NCBI RefSeq assembly: GCF_029338395.1
Contig: NZ_CP119809.1
Coordinates: 1,860,001-1,924,000 of the forward strand
From: Halorussus caseinilyticus
GTDB taxonomy: Archaea; Halobacteriota; Halobacteria; Halobacteriales; Haladaptataceae
DNA: 64,000 nucleotides
Reading direction: 5' to 3'
The translations under genes were made by a program, and so were the position numbers. Shown here piece after piece: positions 27,706-35,350 of the stretch (within the stretch, counting starts at the first letter, position 1; each line of letters begins with the position of its first letter). The notes beneath the pieces were generated by a model. It worked only from the letters and a program-made list of their open reading frames with translations. It searched no databases and was not told the DNA's origin.

Positions 27706-27879
27706 ATGGCAATCAAACCCGACTACGTAAAGAAGACGGGTACCATCCTGCTGGAGCGGTACCCCGACGCCTTCACGACCGACTTCGAACAGAACAAAGA
27801 GAGCGTCCAGAAACTCACCAACATCGAGTCGAAGGGCGTGCGAAACCGCATCGCTGGCTACGTTACCCGCAAGAAATAA
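27706..27879 (+). CDS. rps17e: 30S ribosomal protein S17e
   Basis: A 57-residue archaeal S17e, short enough to be missed by automatic callers. It begins MAIKPDYVKKTGTILLERYP, then FTTDFEQNKESV and KLTNIESKGVRNRIAGYVTRKK, matching the conserved S17e core. It is part of the small ribosomal subunit. A TTTAC element about 23-29 bases upstream of ATG 27706 fits a leaderless promoter. The gene is followed after 142 bases by asd, which has its own promoter; no other ribosomal protein genes are near. Confidence 0.95.
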   Translation: MAIKPDYVKKTGTILLERYPDAFTTDFEQNKESVQKLTNIESKGVRNRIAGYVTRKK

Positions 27880-27988
27880 CGCCGACTGACGCTGTTTCCT
27901 CCACTTCACCGACTCGCCGACCAGTCGTGACTCCCCGGTAGCTGGCGGTCCCCGGAAGTCACGCAAAATGGTGACGCTTCCCAAATCG

Positions 27989-27994
27989 TTTTAT
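27989..27994 (+). promoter_or_regulatory. TATA box for asd
   Basis: TTTTAT lies 28-33 bases before the ATG at 28022, supporting that start rather than the in-frame ATG at 27968. Confidence 0.6.
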
Positions 27995-28021
27995 CGTCGT
28001 AACGCAGAACGATGCAGTACC

Positions 28022-29056
28022 ATGAGTGTACGAGTCGGCGTTCTCGGCGCGACGGGTGCCGTCGGCCAGCGATGTATCCAACTGCTGGACGGCCACCCTG
28101 AATTCGAACTGGCGGCGGTAACTGCGAGCGAAGACAGCGCGGGTCTCTCCTACGGCGAGGCCGCGAAGTGGCGGGTCGATTCCCCGATTCCCGCGTCGGT
28201 CTCTGACCTGACCGTGCGGGCGACCGACCCCGCGGAAGTGCCCGACGACGTTGACCTCCTCTTCTCGTCGCTCCCCTCGGACGTGGCCGCGGAAGTCGAA
28301 CCCGACTTCGCGGAGGCGGGCTACGTCCTCTCGTCGAACTCCTCGAACGACCGGATGGCCGACGACGTTCCCCTCGTCATCCCCGAAATCAACCCCGGCC
28401 ACCTCGACCTGTTGGAGGTCCAGCGAGACGAACGCGGATGGGACGGCGCAGTCATCAAGAATCCGAACTGCTCGACCATCACCATGGTCCCGACGCTGGC
28501 GGCCCTCGACCAGTTCGGACTGGAGCGTGTCCACGTCTCGACGCTTCAGGCCGTCTCGGGCGCGGGCTACTCGGGCGTCTCCTCGATGGAGATTATCGAC
28601 AACGTGATTCCCCACATCGGCGGCGAGGAGGAGAAGATGGAGACCGAATCTCGGAAGCTTCTGGGCACCTTCGACGGCGCGGAACTCTCTCACCACGACG
28701 CCGACGTGTCGGCGTCGTGCAACCGCGTGCCGACCATCGACGGCCACCTCGAAAACGTCTGGGCCGAGACCCGCGACGACGTGACCGAGGCCGACGTGGA
28801 AGACGCGTTCGGCGGCGTCGAGAGTCTGGACCTGCCGAGTTCGCCCGACCCGCTCATCGAGGTGTTCGAGGACCCGAGTCGCCCCCAACCCCGACTCGAC
28901 CGGACACTCGGCGGCGGGATGTCCATCGCGGCGGGTGGCGTGCAAGCGACTCCGGCGGGCGTCCAGTACAACTGCCTCGCGCACAACACGATTCGCGGCG
29001 CGGCGGGCGCGGCGGTGCTGAACGGCGAGTTGTTGCGGAGCGAAGGCTGGATTTAG
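28022..29056 (+). CDS. asd: Aspartate-semialdehyde dehydrogenase
   Basis: A 344-residue enzyme converting aspartyl phosphate to aspartate semialdehyde, the branch point to lysine, threonine and methionine. The NADP-binding start is [30 protein letters not shown] and [10 protein letters not shown] follow, the active Cys is in [14 protein letters not shown] near residue 153, AVSGAGYSG follows, and the catalytic His is probably in the [11 protein letters not shown] segment. Start 28022 is preferred because conservation begins there. Its TAG overlaps the TAA of the convergent winged-helix gene at 29053-29056. Confidence 0.95.
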   Translation: MSVRVGVLGATGAVGQRCIQLLDGHPEFELAAVTASEDSAGLSYGEAAKWRVDSPIPASVSDLTVRATDPAEVPDDVDLLFSSLPSDVAAEVEPDFAEAGYVLSSNSSNDRMADDVPLVIPEINPGHLDLLEVQRDERGWDGAVIKNPNCSTITMVPTLAALDQFGLERVHVSTLQAVSGAGYSGVSSMEIIDNVIPHIGGEEEKMETESRKLLGTFDGAELSHHDADVSASCNRVPTIDGHLENVWAETRDDVTEADVEDAFGGVESLDLPSSPDPLIEVFEDPSRPQPRLDRTLGGGMSIAAGGVQATPAGVQYNCLAHNTIRGAAGAAVLNGELLRSEGWI

Positions 29057-29388
29057 GCCCCGCCGGTCGTCTGCTCGGGGGCGCGACTCGCGTCGCTCTC
29101 CAGCGCGGCGCTCACGAGTTCCGTCGCGGGCGGAGACGCCCGATACCGGACGGTACCGGTTCGGGCGTCGTACTCGATTAGTCCGGCCTCTCGGAGTATC
29201 GGCAGGTGGTTGTGGTGCAACGCGACTCGCAACTGCTCGTCGGTTCTGCCCTCGCGCACGTCGCGGAGTAGTTCGGCCAACTCGGACAACTCGGCCACGT
29301 CGTCCTCTCGCCGGGAGAGCAGACCCAACACCTCGCGGCGGAGCGGATGCGCCAGTGCCCGGAAGACGGTATCGATGCGGTCGGTCAT
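29053..29388 (-). CDS. ArsR-like winged helix-turn-helix protein (haloarchaeal type)
   Basis: A 111-residue DNA-binding protein. It starts MTDRIDTVFRALAHPLRREV, the usual haloarchaeal ArsR/DUF7344-like beginning, then LLSRREDDVAELSELAELL, RVALHHNHLPILREAGLIEY (recognition region) and a beta wing ARTGTVRYRASP. It has no metal-binding Cys, so metal sensing is unlikely. ATG 29388 is preferred over the GTG at 29403. The 3' end overlaps the asd stop in the opposite direction, so the two transcripts share their ends. The regulated genes are unknown. Confidence 0.85.
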   Translation of the reverse strand: MTDRIDTVFRALAHPLRREVLGLLSRREDDVAELSELAELLRDVREGRTDEQLRVALHHNHLPILREAGLIEYDARTGTVRYRASPPATELVSAALESDASRAPEQTTGGA

Positions 29389-29516
29389 ACTCGAACGTAG
29401 CACTTCGACGGGGTTAGAAACGGGGAGAGATTTTCACGGGATAGGAAACAGGCAGGGTATTTTTAATCCAAACACCGTACTCCACCCATAATTCATGGAT
29501 ATAGTGAAAATATGGA

Positions 29517-30497
29517 TTAGATTACCTGATTCTCTAACTCCTCGCCGTCGTCCAACCGCCGGACGTTCTCGGCCACGATGTCGGCCAACCGCGAGTAGTA
29601 CTCCGGCGTGTGGCCCGAGCAGTGGGGCGTAATCAGGCAGTTCTCGAAGTTCCAGAGCGGGTGATGTTCGGGGAGCGGTTCGGGGTCGGTCACGTCGAGG
29701 GCCGCGCCGCGGAGGTGGCTCCCGCGGAGCGCCCACACCAGCGCGTCGGTATCGACCACCGGTCCGCGGGCGACGTTGACGAGAACGGCGTCCGGCGGGA
29801 GGGTCTTGAGTTCCTCCTCGCCGATTAGTCCGCGCGTGGTATCGGTCAGCGGACAGGAAATAGCGAGGTAGTCGGTGCGCGCGAGGGCGTCCTCGAACTC
29901 CGGTCCCTCGAACCCCACCACCTCGTCGGTCGGGCCGCCCTTCTCGGGGGTGTAGCGCACGCCGATGGTCTCTACGCCGAAGCCGTCGAGTCGCTCGACC
30001 ACCGACTGGCCGATGGCCCCGAGTCCGACGACGGTGACGGTGCTTCCCTGCAACTCGTGAGCGCAGAAGTGGCGCCACTCGCGGTTGCGCTGACGCCGCC
30101 ACCCCTCGTGGAGTCGGCGCGCGAACACGAGCAGGTTCCCGACGACGTGTTCGCCGATGTTCGGCCCGTGGACGCCCGAGGCGTTCGTCACGGCCACGCC
30201 GCGCGCTTCGAGGGCGTCCAGCGGCAGGTGACCGGTCCCGGCGTAGGCGCACGCGAACAGGTCCATCGCCTCGGCGCGGTCCAGCAGGTCCTCGTCCAGT
30301 TCCATCCCGGCCACGACGGGCGCGTCGGCGACGAGTTCGCGCTCTTCGGTCGGCGTGCGGGCGTAGCGCACGTCGTAGTCGGGCAGGCGCTCGCGCAACT
30401 CGGCGACGTACTCCGCGACGGGAACGCCGTGGGTACTCTTGCGTAGGACCACTACGTCGGGGCTATCGTCGGTTATTTTCGGACTGTCGTCGGTCAT
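29517..30497 (-). CDS. D-2-hydroxyacid dehydrogenase
   Basis: A 326-residue NAD(P)-dependent enzyme of the D-isomer-specific 2-hydroxyacid dehydrogenase family. The Rossmann motif is VTVVGLGAIGQSVVERL. The catalytic Arg is in LVNVARGPVVDTDALV, the Glu in DVTDPEPLPEHHPLW, and the catalytic His in LITPHCSGHTPEYY. It is similar in layout to haloarchaeal ddh and to glyoxylate/phosphoglycerate-type members. It would reduce a 2-oxoacid such as pyruvate or hydroxypyruvate; the exact substrate is not readable. The 5' region (30498-30750) includes a short R1 remnant and AT-rich DNA shared with the divergent YjbQ gene. Confidence 0.9.
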   Translation of the reverse strand: MTDDSPKITDDSPDVVVLRKSTHGVPVAEYVAELRERLPDYDVRYARTPTEERELVADAPVVAGMELDEDLLDRAEAMDLFACAYAGTGHLPLDALEARGVAVTNASGVHGPNIGEHVVGNLLVFARRLHEGWRRQRNREWRHFCAHELQGSTVTVVGLGAIGQSVVERLDGFGVETIGVRYTPEKGGPTDEVVGFEGPEFEDALARTDYLAISCPLTDTTRGLIGEEELKTLPPDAVLVNVARGPVVDTDALVWALRGSHLRGAALDVTDPEPLPEHHPLWNFENCLITPHCSGHTPEYYSRLADIVAENVRRLDDGEELENQVI

Positions 30498-30564
30498 TCG
30501 TCGGTGCTTCGGCGTCCGGTCTTAAAGTGGCACCTGAAGCGGTGAGCGAGGACGGCGACGTTGG

Positions 30565-30640
30565 TGACGGGTTCTAGCCGACTCCGACGAAGACCGCACC
30601 GCCACCGCGGGTCGCGCCCGCACGCGTCGGGGAAGGAGAC
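30565..30640 (+). repeat. Family R1 partial copy E
   Basis: GTTCTAGCCGACTCCGACGA, then AGACCGCACCGCCACCGCGG and GTCGCGCCCGCACGCGTCGG correspond to the start and the 3' end of the R1 consensus with the middle missing. It is probably a decayed or internally deleted copy. Confidence 0.6.
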
Positions 30641-30654
30641 AAACAAAAATAAAT

Positions 30655-30686
30655 TGAAAGACAATATAAATAATTCTGAAAGACAA
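30655..30686. repeat. 10-bp direct repeat, 22 bases apart, before YjbQ gene
   Basis: TGAAAGACAA occurs at 30655-30664 and 30677-30686, both followed by TATA-rich sequence. It lies about 65-95 bases upstream of the YjbQ start and could be a regulator site. Confidence 0.5.
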
Positions 30687-30750
30687 CTATATATTTTTCA
30701 CGCCGCGGTCACTCGGTGCAACTACGGCGGTGGGCGTCGAACGCCCGGCC

Positions 30751-31134
30751 ATGTTCGAGGTCCAGACCGACGAGCGAACGCAGGTCGTGGACGTGACCGA
30801 CCGCGTGGCCGCCGAGGTGCCCGACGACGCGACCGGCGTCTGCACCGTCTTCGTTCGGCACACGACCGCTGGCGTCGTCGTCCAAGAGGCCGAATCGGGC
30901 CTGCTGGCCGACATCGAGGCGTTCGCGGAGGGACTCGCGCCGAGTGACGGCGACTACCGACACGACCGAATCGACGACAACGCCGACGCACACCTCCGCG
31001 CGACCGTACTGGGCGAGTCGGTCAGCGTCCCCGTCGAAGACGGCGAGTTGGCGCTCGGAACGTGGCAGTCCGTGCTGTTCGTGGAGTGCGACGGCCCGCG
31101 AACCCGGACGGTGGACGTGACCGTCGTGTCGTGA
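30751..31134 (+). CDS. YjbQ/UPF0047 family protein (secondary thiamine-phosphate synthase-like)
   Basis: A 127-residue single-domain protein. Family features are VCTVFVRHTTAGVVVQEAES (HTT motif near residue 32), the DYRHDRIDDNADAHLRATVL segment, and GTWQSVLFVECDGPRTRTVDV near the end, with the His and acidic residues that bind metal in the YjbQ fold. Some members have weak thiamine-phosphate synthase activity; the physiological role is uncertain. ATG 30751 (MFEVQTDERTQ) is preferred over the in-frame ATG at 30730. It is not obviously in an operon with its neighbours. Confidence 0.92.
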   Translation: MFEVQTDERTQVVDVTDRVAAEVPDDATGVCTVFVRHTTAGVVVQEAESGLLADIEAFAEGLAPSDGDYRHDRIDDNADAHLRATVLGESVSVPVEDGELALGTWQSVLFVECDGPRTRTVDVTVVS

Positions 31135-31286
31135 CTCCGACCGAACCACCGCAGACGCCCGACCATTCAGACCACAGAGAAACAAAGCGACGAGACCACG
31201 GCGACGACTACGGAAGACCCGCAGACCCGAGATACCACGTAGTCGATACCCTCACATCTTTACGTCCGCCCCCGGAAGAGAGGGGT

Positions 31287-31586
31287 ATGACCGACACCGA
31301 CGTTGAGACCGTGACGTACACCATCGAATCGCCCGACGGAGACGCCGAGGAACTAACCCTCCCGAAGAAAATCGTGGACCTCCTCCGCGAGGAAGCGACC
31401 GAAACCGACACCAAGGTTCTGGGCGACCTGACGATGCTGTCGTTCGCACAGCAGGCCCATGCGCTCGTCCACCACGCGCCCCAAGAACCCGACGAGGAAG
31501 TGCTGGCCAACGAGGAGAAGGCGATGGAACTGTTCGAAGAGCGGTTCGGCCAGACGTTCGGCGAGATGACCGGCCACTCCCACTGA
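31287..31586 (+). CDS. Conserved haloarchaeal hypothetical protein
   Basis: A 99-residue acidic protein beginning MTDTDVETVTYTIESPDGDA. After EELTLPKKIVDLLREEATE it is mostly helical, with LGDLTMLSFAQQAHALVHHA and a C-terminal GQTFGEMTGHSH. The His residues in HALVHHA and near the C-terminus could bind metal, but I cannot name the family. ATG 31287 was chosen because composition changes there; the longer frame from 31062 overlaps the YjbQ gene and is not credible. A TTTACG element at 31259 may be the promoter. Confidence 0.75.
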   Translation: MTDTDVETVTYTIESPDGDAEELTLPKKIVDLLREEATETDTKVLGDLTMLSFAQQAHALVHHAPQEPDEEVLANEEKAMELFEERFGQTFGEMTGHSH

Positions 31587-31690
31587 GTCGCCCGACCGTT
31601 CGTCCGATTCTCCGGAAACCTAAAAACGTGATTGCATAGCAGGGAAAATCATTCCCCTGACGACTCCGAAGTGTTACCTGAGAAACATCA

Positions 31691-31846
31691 ATGGGCGGGG
31701 ACGAAATCCGGATACGGGTTCGTTGCCGGGACTGTTCCTTCGAGAAGGTCGTCAGTGTCGATGCCGACGAGACGCCCGCGGACGTTCTCATCGAACACGG
31801 TCAGCGAACGGGCCACACACTCTCACTAGACCGGATTAGCGAGTAG
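31691..31846 (+). CDS. Putative C2H2-type zinc-finger microprotein
   Basis: A 51-residue protein below the usual length cut-off: MGGDEIRIRVRCRDCSFEKV, then VSVDADETPADVLIEHGQRT and GHTLSLDRISE. Cys-x2-Cys (RCRDC) is followed about 26 residues later by His-x5-His, a spacing that could bind one zinc. Similar short zinc-finger proteins are common in haloarchaea and often of unknown function. The reading frame is intact from ATG 31691 to TAG 31846, and its codons are GC-rich at the third position like its neighbours. No partner is obvious; it lies between a hypothetical gene and the convergent reductase gene. Confidence 0.68.
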   Translation: MGGDEIRIRVRCRDCSFEKVVSVDADETPADVLIEHGQRTGHTLSLDRISE

Positions 31847-31864
31847 TCCGGTCTCCTCCGAGAT

Positions 31865-32527
31865 TCACTCGACCGAGTACCGGAGCAGAACCCCATCGTC
31901 GATTCGCTCTACGTCGGCCAGTTCCAACTCCGGGAACTCAGAAACGAACCCCTCGCCGTCGGCCAGCGTGGGGGCGTCCCGGCCGCCGATTATCTTCGGA
32001 CCGACGAACACCCGGAGTTCGTCGGCGAGTCCCGCCTCGAACAGCGAGAAGATGAGTTCGCCCCCGCCTTCCACCATCAACTGGTCGAACCCCTCGCGTT
32101 CCAGCGTCGAGAGCGCGTCCGTCAGGGCCACGCGCTCGTCGCCCGCGGTGACGAGTCGCGCCCCCGAACTCTCCAGCGCCTCGATTCTCTCCGTCGGCGC
32201 GGACTCGGACACGAGGACGTAGGTGGTCGCGGCGTCGTCCAGAATCCGGGCGTCGGTCGGGGTCCGCGCTCGGGAGTCGGCGACGACGCGGACGGGGTGG
32301 GCCGACTCGTCTCGGTCTCGGCGGGCGGCCTGTCGCTCGGGGTCGTCCAGCGTGAGGTGCGGGTCGTCGGCCAGTACCGTCCCGACGCCGACCATCACCG
32401 CGTCGCTCCCGGCCCGGAGCGCGTCCATCCGGTCGAAGTCGTCCGGGCCGCTGATGGCTATCTGCTCGCGGCGCTTCGAGGAGAGTTTGCCGTCCGCGCT
32501 CATGGCGGCGTTGACGACCACGCGCAT
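31865..32527 (-). CDS. 2,5-diamino-6-(ribosylamino)-4(3H)-pyrimidinone 5'-phosphate reductase
   Basis: A 220-residue RibD C-terminal-domain reductase of archaeal riboflavin (and F420/flavin precursor) synthesis. It starts MRVVVNAAMSADGKLSSKRR and has the NADPH-binding GVGTVLADDPHLTLD, PVRVVADSRARTPTDARIL and the QLMVEGGGELIFSLFEAGL loop. Archaea use this stand-alone reductase instead of the bifunctional RibD, so the length fits. It is convergent with the small zinc-finger gene and divergent from the arylsulfotransferase gene, with 70 bases between the starts. Confidence 0.92.
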   Translation of the reverse strand: MRVVVNAAMSADGKLSSKRREQIAISGPDDFDRMDALRAGSDAVMVGVGTVLADDPHLTLDDPERQAARRDRDESAHPVRVVADSRARTPTDARILDDAATTYVLVSESAPTERIEALESSGARLVTAGDERVALTDALSTLEREGFDQLMVEGGGELIFSLFEAGLADELRVFVGPKIIGGRDAPTLADGEGFVSEFPELELADVERIDDGVLLRYSVE

Positions 32528-32597
32528 ACCCGGAGTAGTCGCCCCCCCGGAAAACCGCTTTCGGTCGATTTATGTCGCTCACGACGTATGTCCGCGT

Positions 32598-33926
32598 GTG
32601 CGCCGCCACCGAGTCGCTTTCGCCCTCGTCGTCGTCCTCTGTGCCAGCACGCTCGGCTACAGTTACGGCTCTTCGCCCGCCAACGCCGCGGTTTCGACCT
32701 ACCAACAGCAGGCCGAACTCCCCGAAGACGAACGCGCGTCGGTCGTCCCGCCGCGCGAGAACGTCACCGTGGTCGCTGGCCACGGGATGAAAGGCGAGTC
32801 GGCCGCGCTGGTCGCGTTCGGTCCCGACGGAAAGGTGCTGTACCACAACGACTCCTACCACGGCTACTTCGACGTGGACCCCGTGAAGGGGACCGAGATG
32901 ACCGTCGAGTACGTCGCCGAGTACGACTACGACGGCGACGACTGCAACGGCAAGTGTACAGTCTCCGTCGTCGAGCGCCTGAACCTCACGACCGGCGAGA
33001 TAGAGCGCGTCTACTCGCGGGTCATCCCGCAGGACCGCGGGGCCAACTGGCACGACGTGGACCGACTCGGCGAGGACCGCCTCCTCGTCGGGGCCATCAA
33101 CACCGACGAGGCCTACGTCGTCAACACCACGACGGGAACGACGACGTGGGAGTGGTCCACCAAGCAGTCGTATCCCATCTCGGGCGGCGGTCCCTACCCG
33201 GAAGACTGGGCCCACCTCAACGACGTAGAGCGTCTCCACGACGGCCGAATCATGACCAGTCTCCGGAATCAGGACTCGGTGGTCTTCATCGACCCCGAGA
33301 CCGGTATGCAGGACAACTGGACGCTCGGTGCCGACGGCGCTCACAGCGTCCTCTACGAACAGCACAACCCCGACTACATTCCGGCCTCCGAGGGCGGCCC
33401 GTCGGTTCTCGTCGCCGACTCGCTCAACGACCGGGTAATCGAGTACCAGCGAAAGAACGGCAAGTGGGCCCAGACGTGGGTGTGGTCCGACGACGAAATG
33501 AAGTGGCCCCGAGACGCCGACCGACTGCCCAACGGTAACACGCTCATCGCGGACACGAACGCCCACCGCGTGCTGGAGGTCAACGAGCAGGGTGAGGTGG
33601 TGTGGAGCGTGAACTTCTACGCGCCCTACGAACTCGAACGCCTCGGCACGGGCGACGAGAGCGCGGGCGGGCCGAGCGCCGCGAAAGCCGACCTCCAGTC
33701 CCGCGGCATCGAGGAAGCCGACGTGAAGAAAGAGACTACCGCAGTCGCCGGGTTCACCCCTCGGAAGATAACCAACAGCGTCGCGTTCGTCCTGCCGGTT
33801 TGGATGGGCTTCACCGACATCGGGGCCGCCCTGATTTTGGTCCTGACCGTCCTCGCGTGGGCCGCCGTGGAGTACCGCAACTCCTCGCTGTCGGTGTCGT
33901 TCCGGTGGCCGATTCGACTCCAGTGA
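32598..33926 (+). CDS. Arylsulfotransferase (ASST)-like membrane-anchored protein
   Basis: A 442-residue protein from GTG 32598. It has an N-terminal signal or anchor helix (RHRVAFALVVVLCASTLGY), a beta-propeller body, and a C-terminal membrane helix (WMGFTDIGAALILVLTVLAW) with a short cytoplasmic tail. The body has repeats such as WHDVDRLGEDRLLVGAINTD, EDWAHLNDVERLHDGRIMTS and WPRDADRLPNGNTLIADTN, which are the propeller motifs of bacterial ASST and related archaeal proteins. The catalytic His of true ASST is not certain here, so transferase activity is unproven; it is exposed on the cell surface if topology is right. The GTG is chosen because no ATG is in frame ahead of the hydrophobic helix. 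Confidence 0.8.
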   Translation: MRRHRVAFALVVVLCASTLGYSYGSSPANAAVSTYQQQAELPEDERASVVPPRENVTVVAGHGMKGESAALVAFGPDGKVLYHNDSYHGYFDVDPVKGTEMTVEYVAEYDYDGDDCNGKCTVSVVERLNLTTGEIERVYSRVIPQDRGANWHDVDRLGEDRLLVGAINTDEAYVVNTTTGTTTWEWSTKQSYPISGGGPYPEDWAHLNDVERLHDGRIMTSLRNQDSVVFIDPETGMQDNWTLGADGAHSVLYEQHNPDYIPASEGGPSVLVADSLNDRVIEYQRKNGKWAQTWVWSDDEMKWPRDADRLPNGNTLIADTNAHRVLEVNEQGEVVWSVNFYAPYELERLGTGDESAGGPSAAKADLQSRGIEEADVKKETTAVAGFTPRKITNSVAFVLPVWMGFTDIGAALILVLTVLAWAAVEYRNSSLSVSFRWPIRLQ

Positions 33927-33993
33927 GTCGCTGGTTCTCCCGCTAACTTGTTTCGCGCTCAATCGACCAACCGACGAGAGCAAATAAAAGAGT

Positions 33994-34028
33994 CGCCCGG
34001 TTGCGGGTCGCAGACCCGCGACCGGGCG
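33994..34028 (+). terminator. 16-bp hairpin after the ASST-like gene
   Basis: CGCCCGGTTGCGGGTC (33994-34009) pairs with GACCCGCGACCGGGCG (34013-34028) over a 3-base loop, with one G-T wobble. A small second hairpin, GGGG-TTCGA-CCCC, follows. It probably ends the ASST-like transcript and isolates the rpa1 promoter. Confidence 0.6.
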
Positions 34029-34052
34029 GGGTTCGACCCCCGTGACGAACAC

Positions 34053-34058
34053 TTTTAA
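34053..34058 (+). promoter_or_regulatory. TATA box for rpa1 operon
   Basis: TTTTAA lies 24-29 bases upstream of ATG 34082, as expected for a leaderless transcript. Confidence 0.65.
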
Positions 34059-34081
34059 TCCGTCCGGGCAAAGGTCGAGTG

Positions 34082-35350
34082 ATGAGTTTGGACGACCATG
34101 CCGAGGAACTCGCCTCCGACCTCGGCGTCGACAAGGAGGAGGTCAAGGCGGACCTCGAAAATCTAGTAGAGTACAGCGTGCCGGTGGACGAGGCCAAACA
34201 GAGCCTCAGGCGGAAGTACGGCGACGGCGGCGGCGGTTCCAGCGAACCCTCGCAGGCCGACATCGCCGACGTGTCCACCGAGGACAGCAACGTCACCGTC
34301 ACCGGGAAGGTGCTGACGGTGGGCAAGCGCTCGATTCGGTATCAGGGCAACGAGCAGGTCATCCACGAGGGCGAGATTGCCGACGACTCGGGCAAAATCT
34401 CGTACACCGCGTGGGAGGACTTCGGTCTCTCGGCGGGCGACACCATCACGGCGGGCAACGCTGGCGTCCGCGAGTGGGAGGGCGAACCCGAGTTGAACCT
34501 CGGCGAGAGTACCAACGTCGCCTTCGGGGACGACATCGAAGTGCCCTACCCCGTCGGCGGTGACGCGGACCTCGCGGACCTCGACCCCGGCGACAGGGGC
34601 ATCGACCTCGAAGTCGAGGTGGTCGAAGTCGAGACCAAGACCATCGACGGACGGGACGGCGAGACCCAAATCAAGAGCGGCGTCCTCGCCGACGAGAGCG
34701 CCCGCCTCCCGTTCACCGACTGGGAGTCCCGACCCGAAGTCGCCGAGGGCGAGACGTTGCGACTCGAAGACGTGTACGTCCGGGAGTTCCGGGGCGTCCC
34801 CTCGGTCAACCTCTCGGAGTTCACCGAAGTCGCACCGCTCGACCGCGAACTGGCCATCAGCGACACCGGCACCCGGATGACCGTCAGCGAGGCGGTCGGG
34901 ACCGGCGGTGCCTACGACGTGGAAGTCGTCGGGAGCATCGTGGCGGTCCGCGACGGGTCGGGTCTCATCGAGCGATGCCCCGAGTGCGGCCGGGTCATCC
35001 AGAACGGCCAGTGTCGAAGCCACGGCGACGTTGACGGCCAAGACGACCTGCGCGTGAAGGCCATCGTGGACGACGGCACCGGCACCGTGACCGCGGTGCT
35101 TGACGACGAGCGAACCGCCGAGGTGTACGGCGGCGGCGTGGAGGACGCCAAAGCGCAGGCCCGAGACGCGATGGACAAGGAAGTCGTCGCCGACTCGATT
35201 CGTGACCGCATCGTCGGCCACGAGTACCGCGTCCGGGGCAACCTCTCGGTGGACGACTACGGCGCGAACCTCGAAGTCACCGAGTTCGAGCAGTCGGCCG
35301 ACTCGCCCGCAGACCGCGCCGAGGCCCTGCTCGCGGAGGTGGCAGAATGA
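34082..35350 (+). CDS. rpa1: Replication factor A, single-stranded DNA-binding protein (RPA1-type)
   Basis: A 422-residue RPA with several OB folds and a zinc finger. It starts MSLDDHAEELASDLGVDKEE, has repeated OB-fold segments (DVSTEDSNVTVTGKVLTVGK; ISYTAWEDFGLSAGDTITAG; LPFTDWESRPEVAEGETLRL), and a C-terminal zinc motif CPECGRVIQNGQCRSHG (C-x2-C-x7-C-x2-H). It coats single-stranded DNA in replication and repair. The gene heads an operon with a 4-base overlap into an RPA-associated protein and then a phosphoesterase, the same order as the rpa1-rpap1-rpe operon described in Haloferax volcanii. Confidence 0.94.
   Translation: MSLDDHAEELASDLGVDKEEVKADLENLVEYSVPVDEAKQSLRRKYGDGGGGSSEPSQADIADVSTEDSNVTVTGKVLTVGKRSIRYQGNEQVIHEGEIADDSGKISYTAWEDFGLSAGDTITAGNAGVREWEGEPELNLGESTNVAFGDDIEVPYPVGGDADLADLDPGDRGIDLEVEVVEVETKTIDGRDGETQIKSGVLADESARLPFTDWESRPEVAEGETLRLEDVYVREFRGVPSVNLSEFTEVAPLDRELAISDTGTRMTVSEAVGTGGAYDVEVVGSIVAVRDGSGLIERCPECGRVIQNGQCRSHGDVDGQDDLRVKAIVDDGTGTVTAVLDDERTAEVYGGGVEDAKAQARDAMDKEVVADSIRDRIVGHEYRVRGNLSVDDYGANLEVTEFEQSADSPADRAEALLAEVAE

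Noticed and set aside
33994-34045. Possible tRNA gene because of a GGGGTTCGACCCC T-arm-like sequence
   Set aside because: A 16-bp hairpin occupies the place of the D and anticodon arms, and no acceptor stem can be formed.
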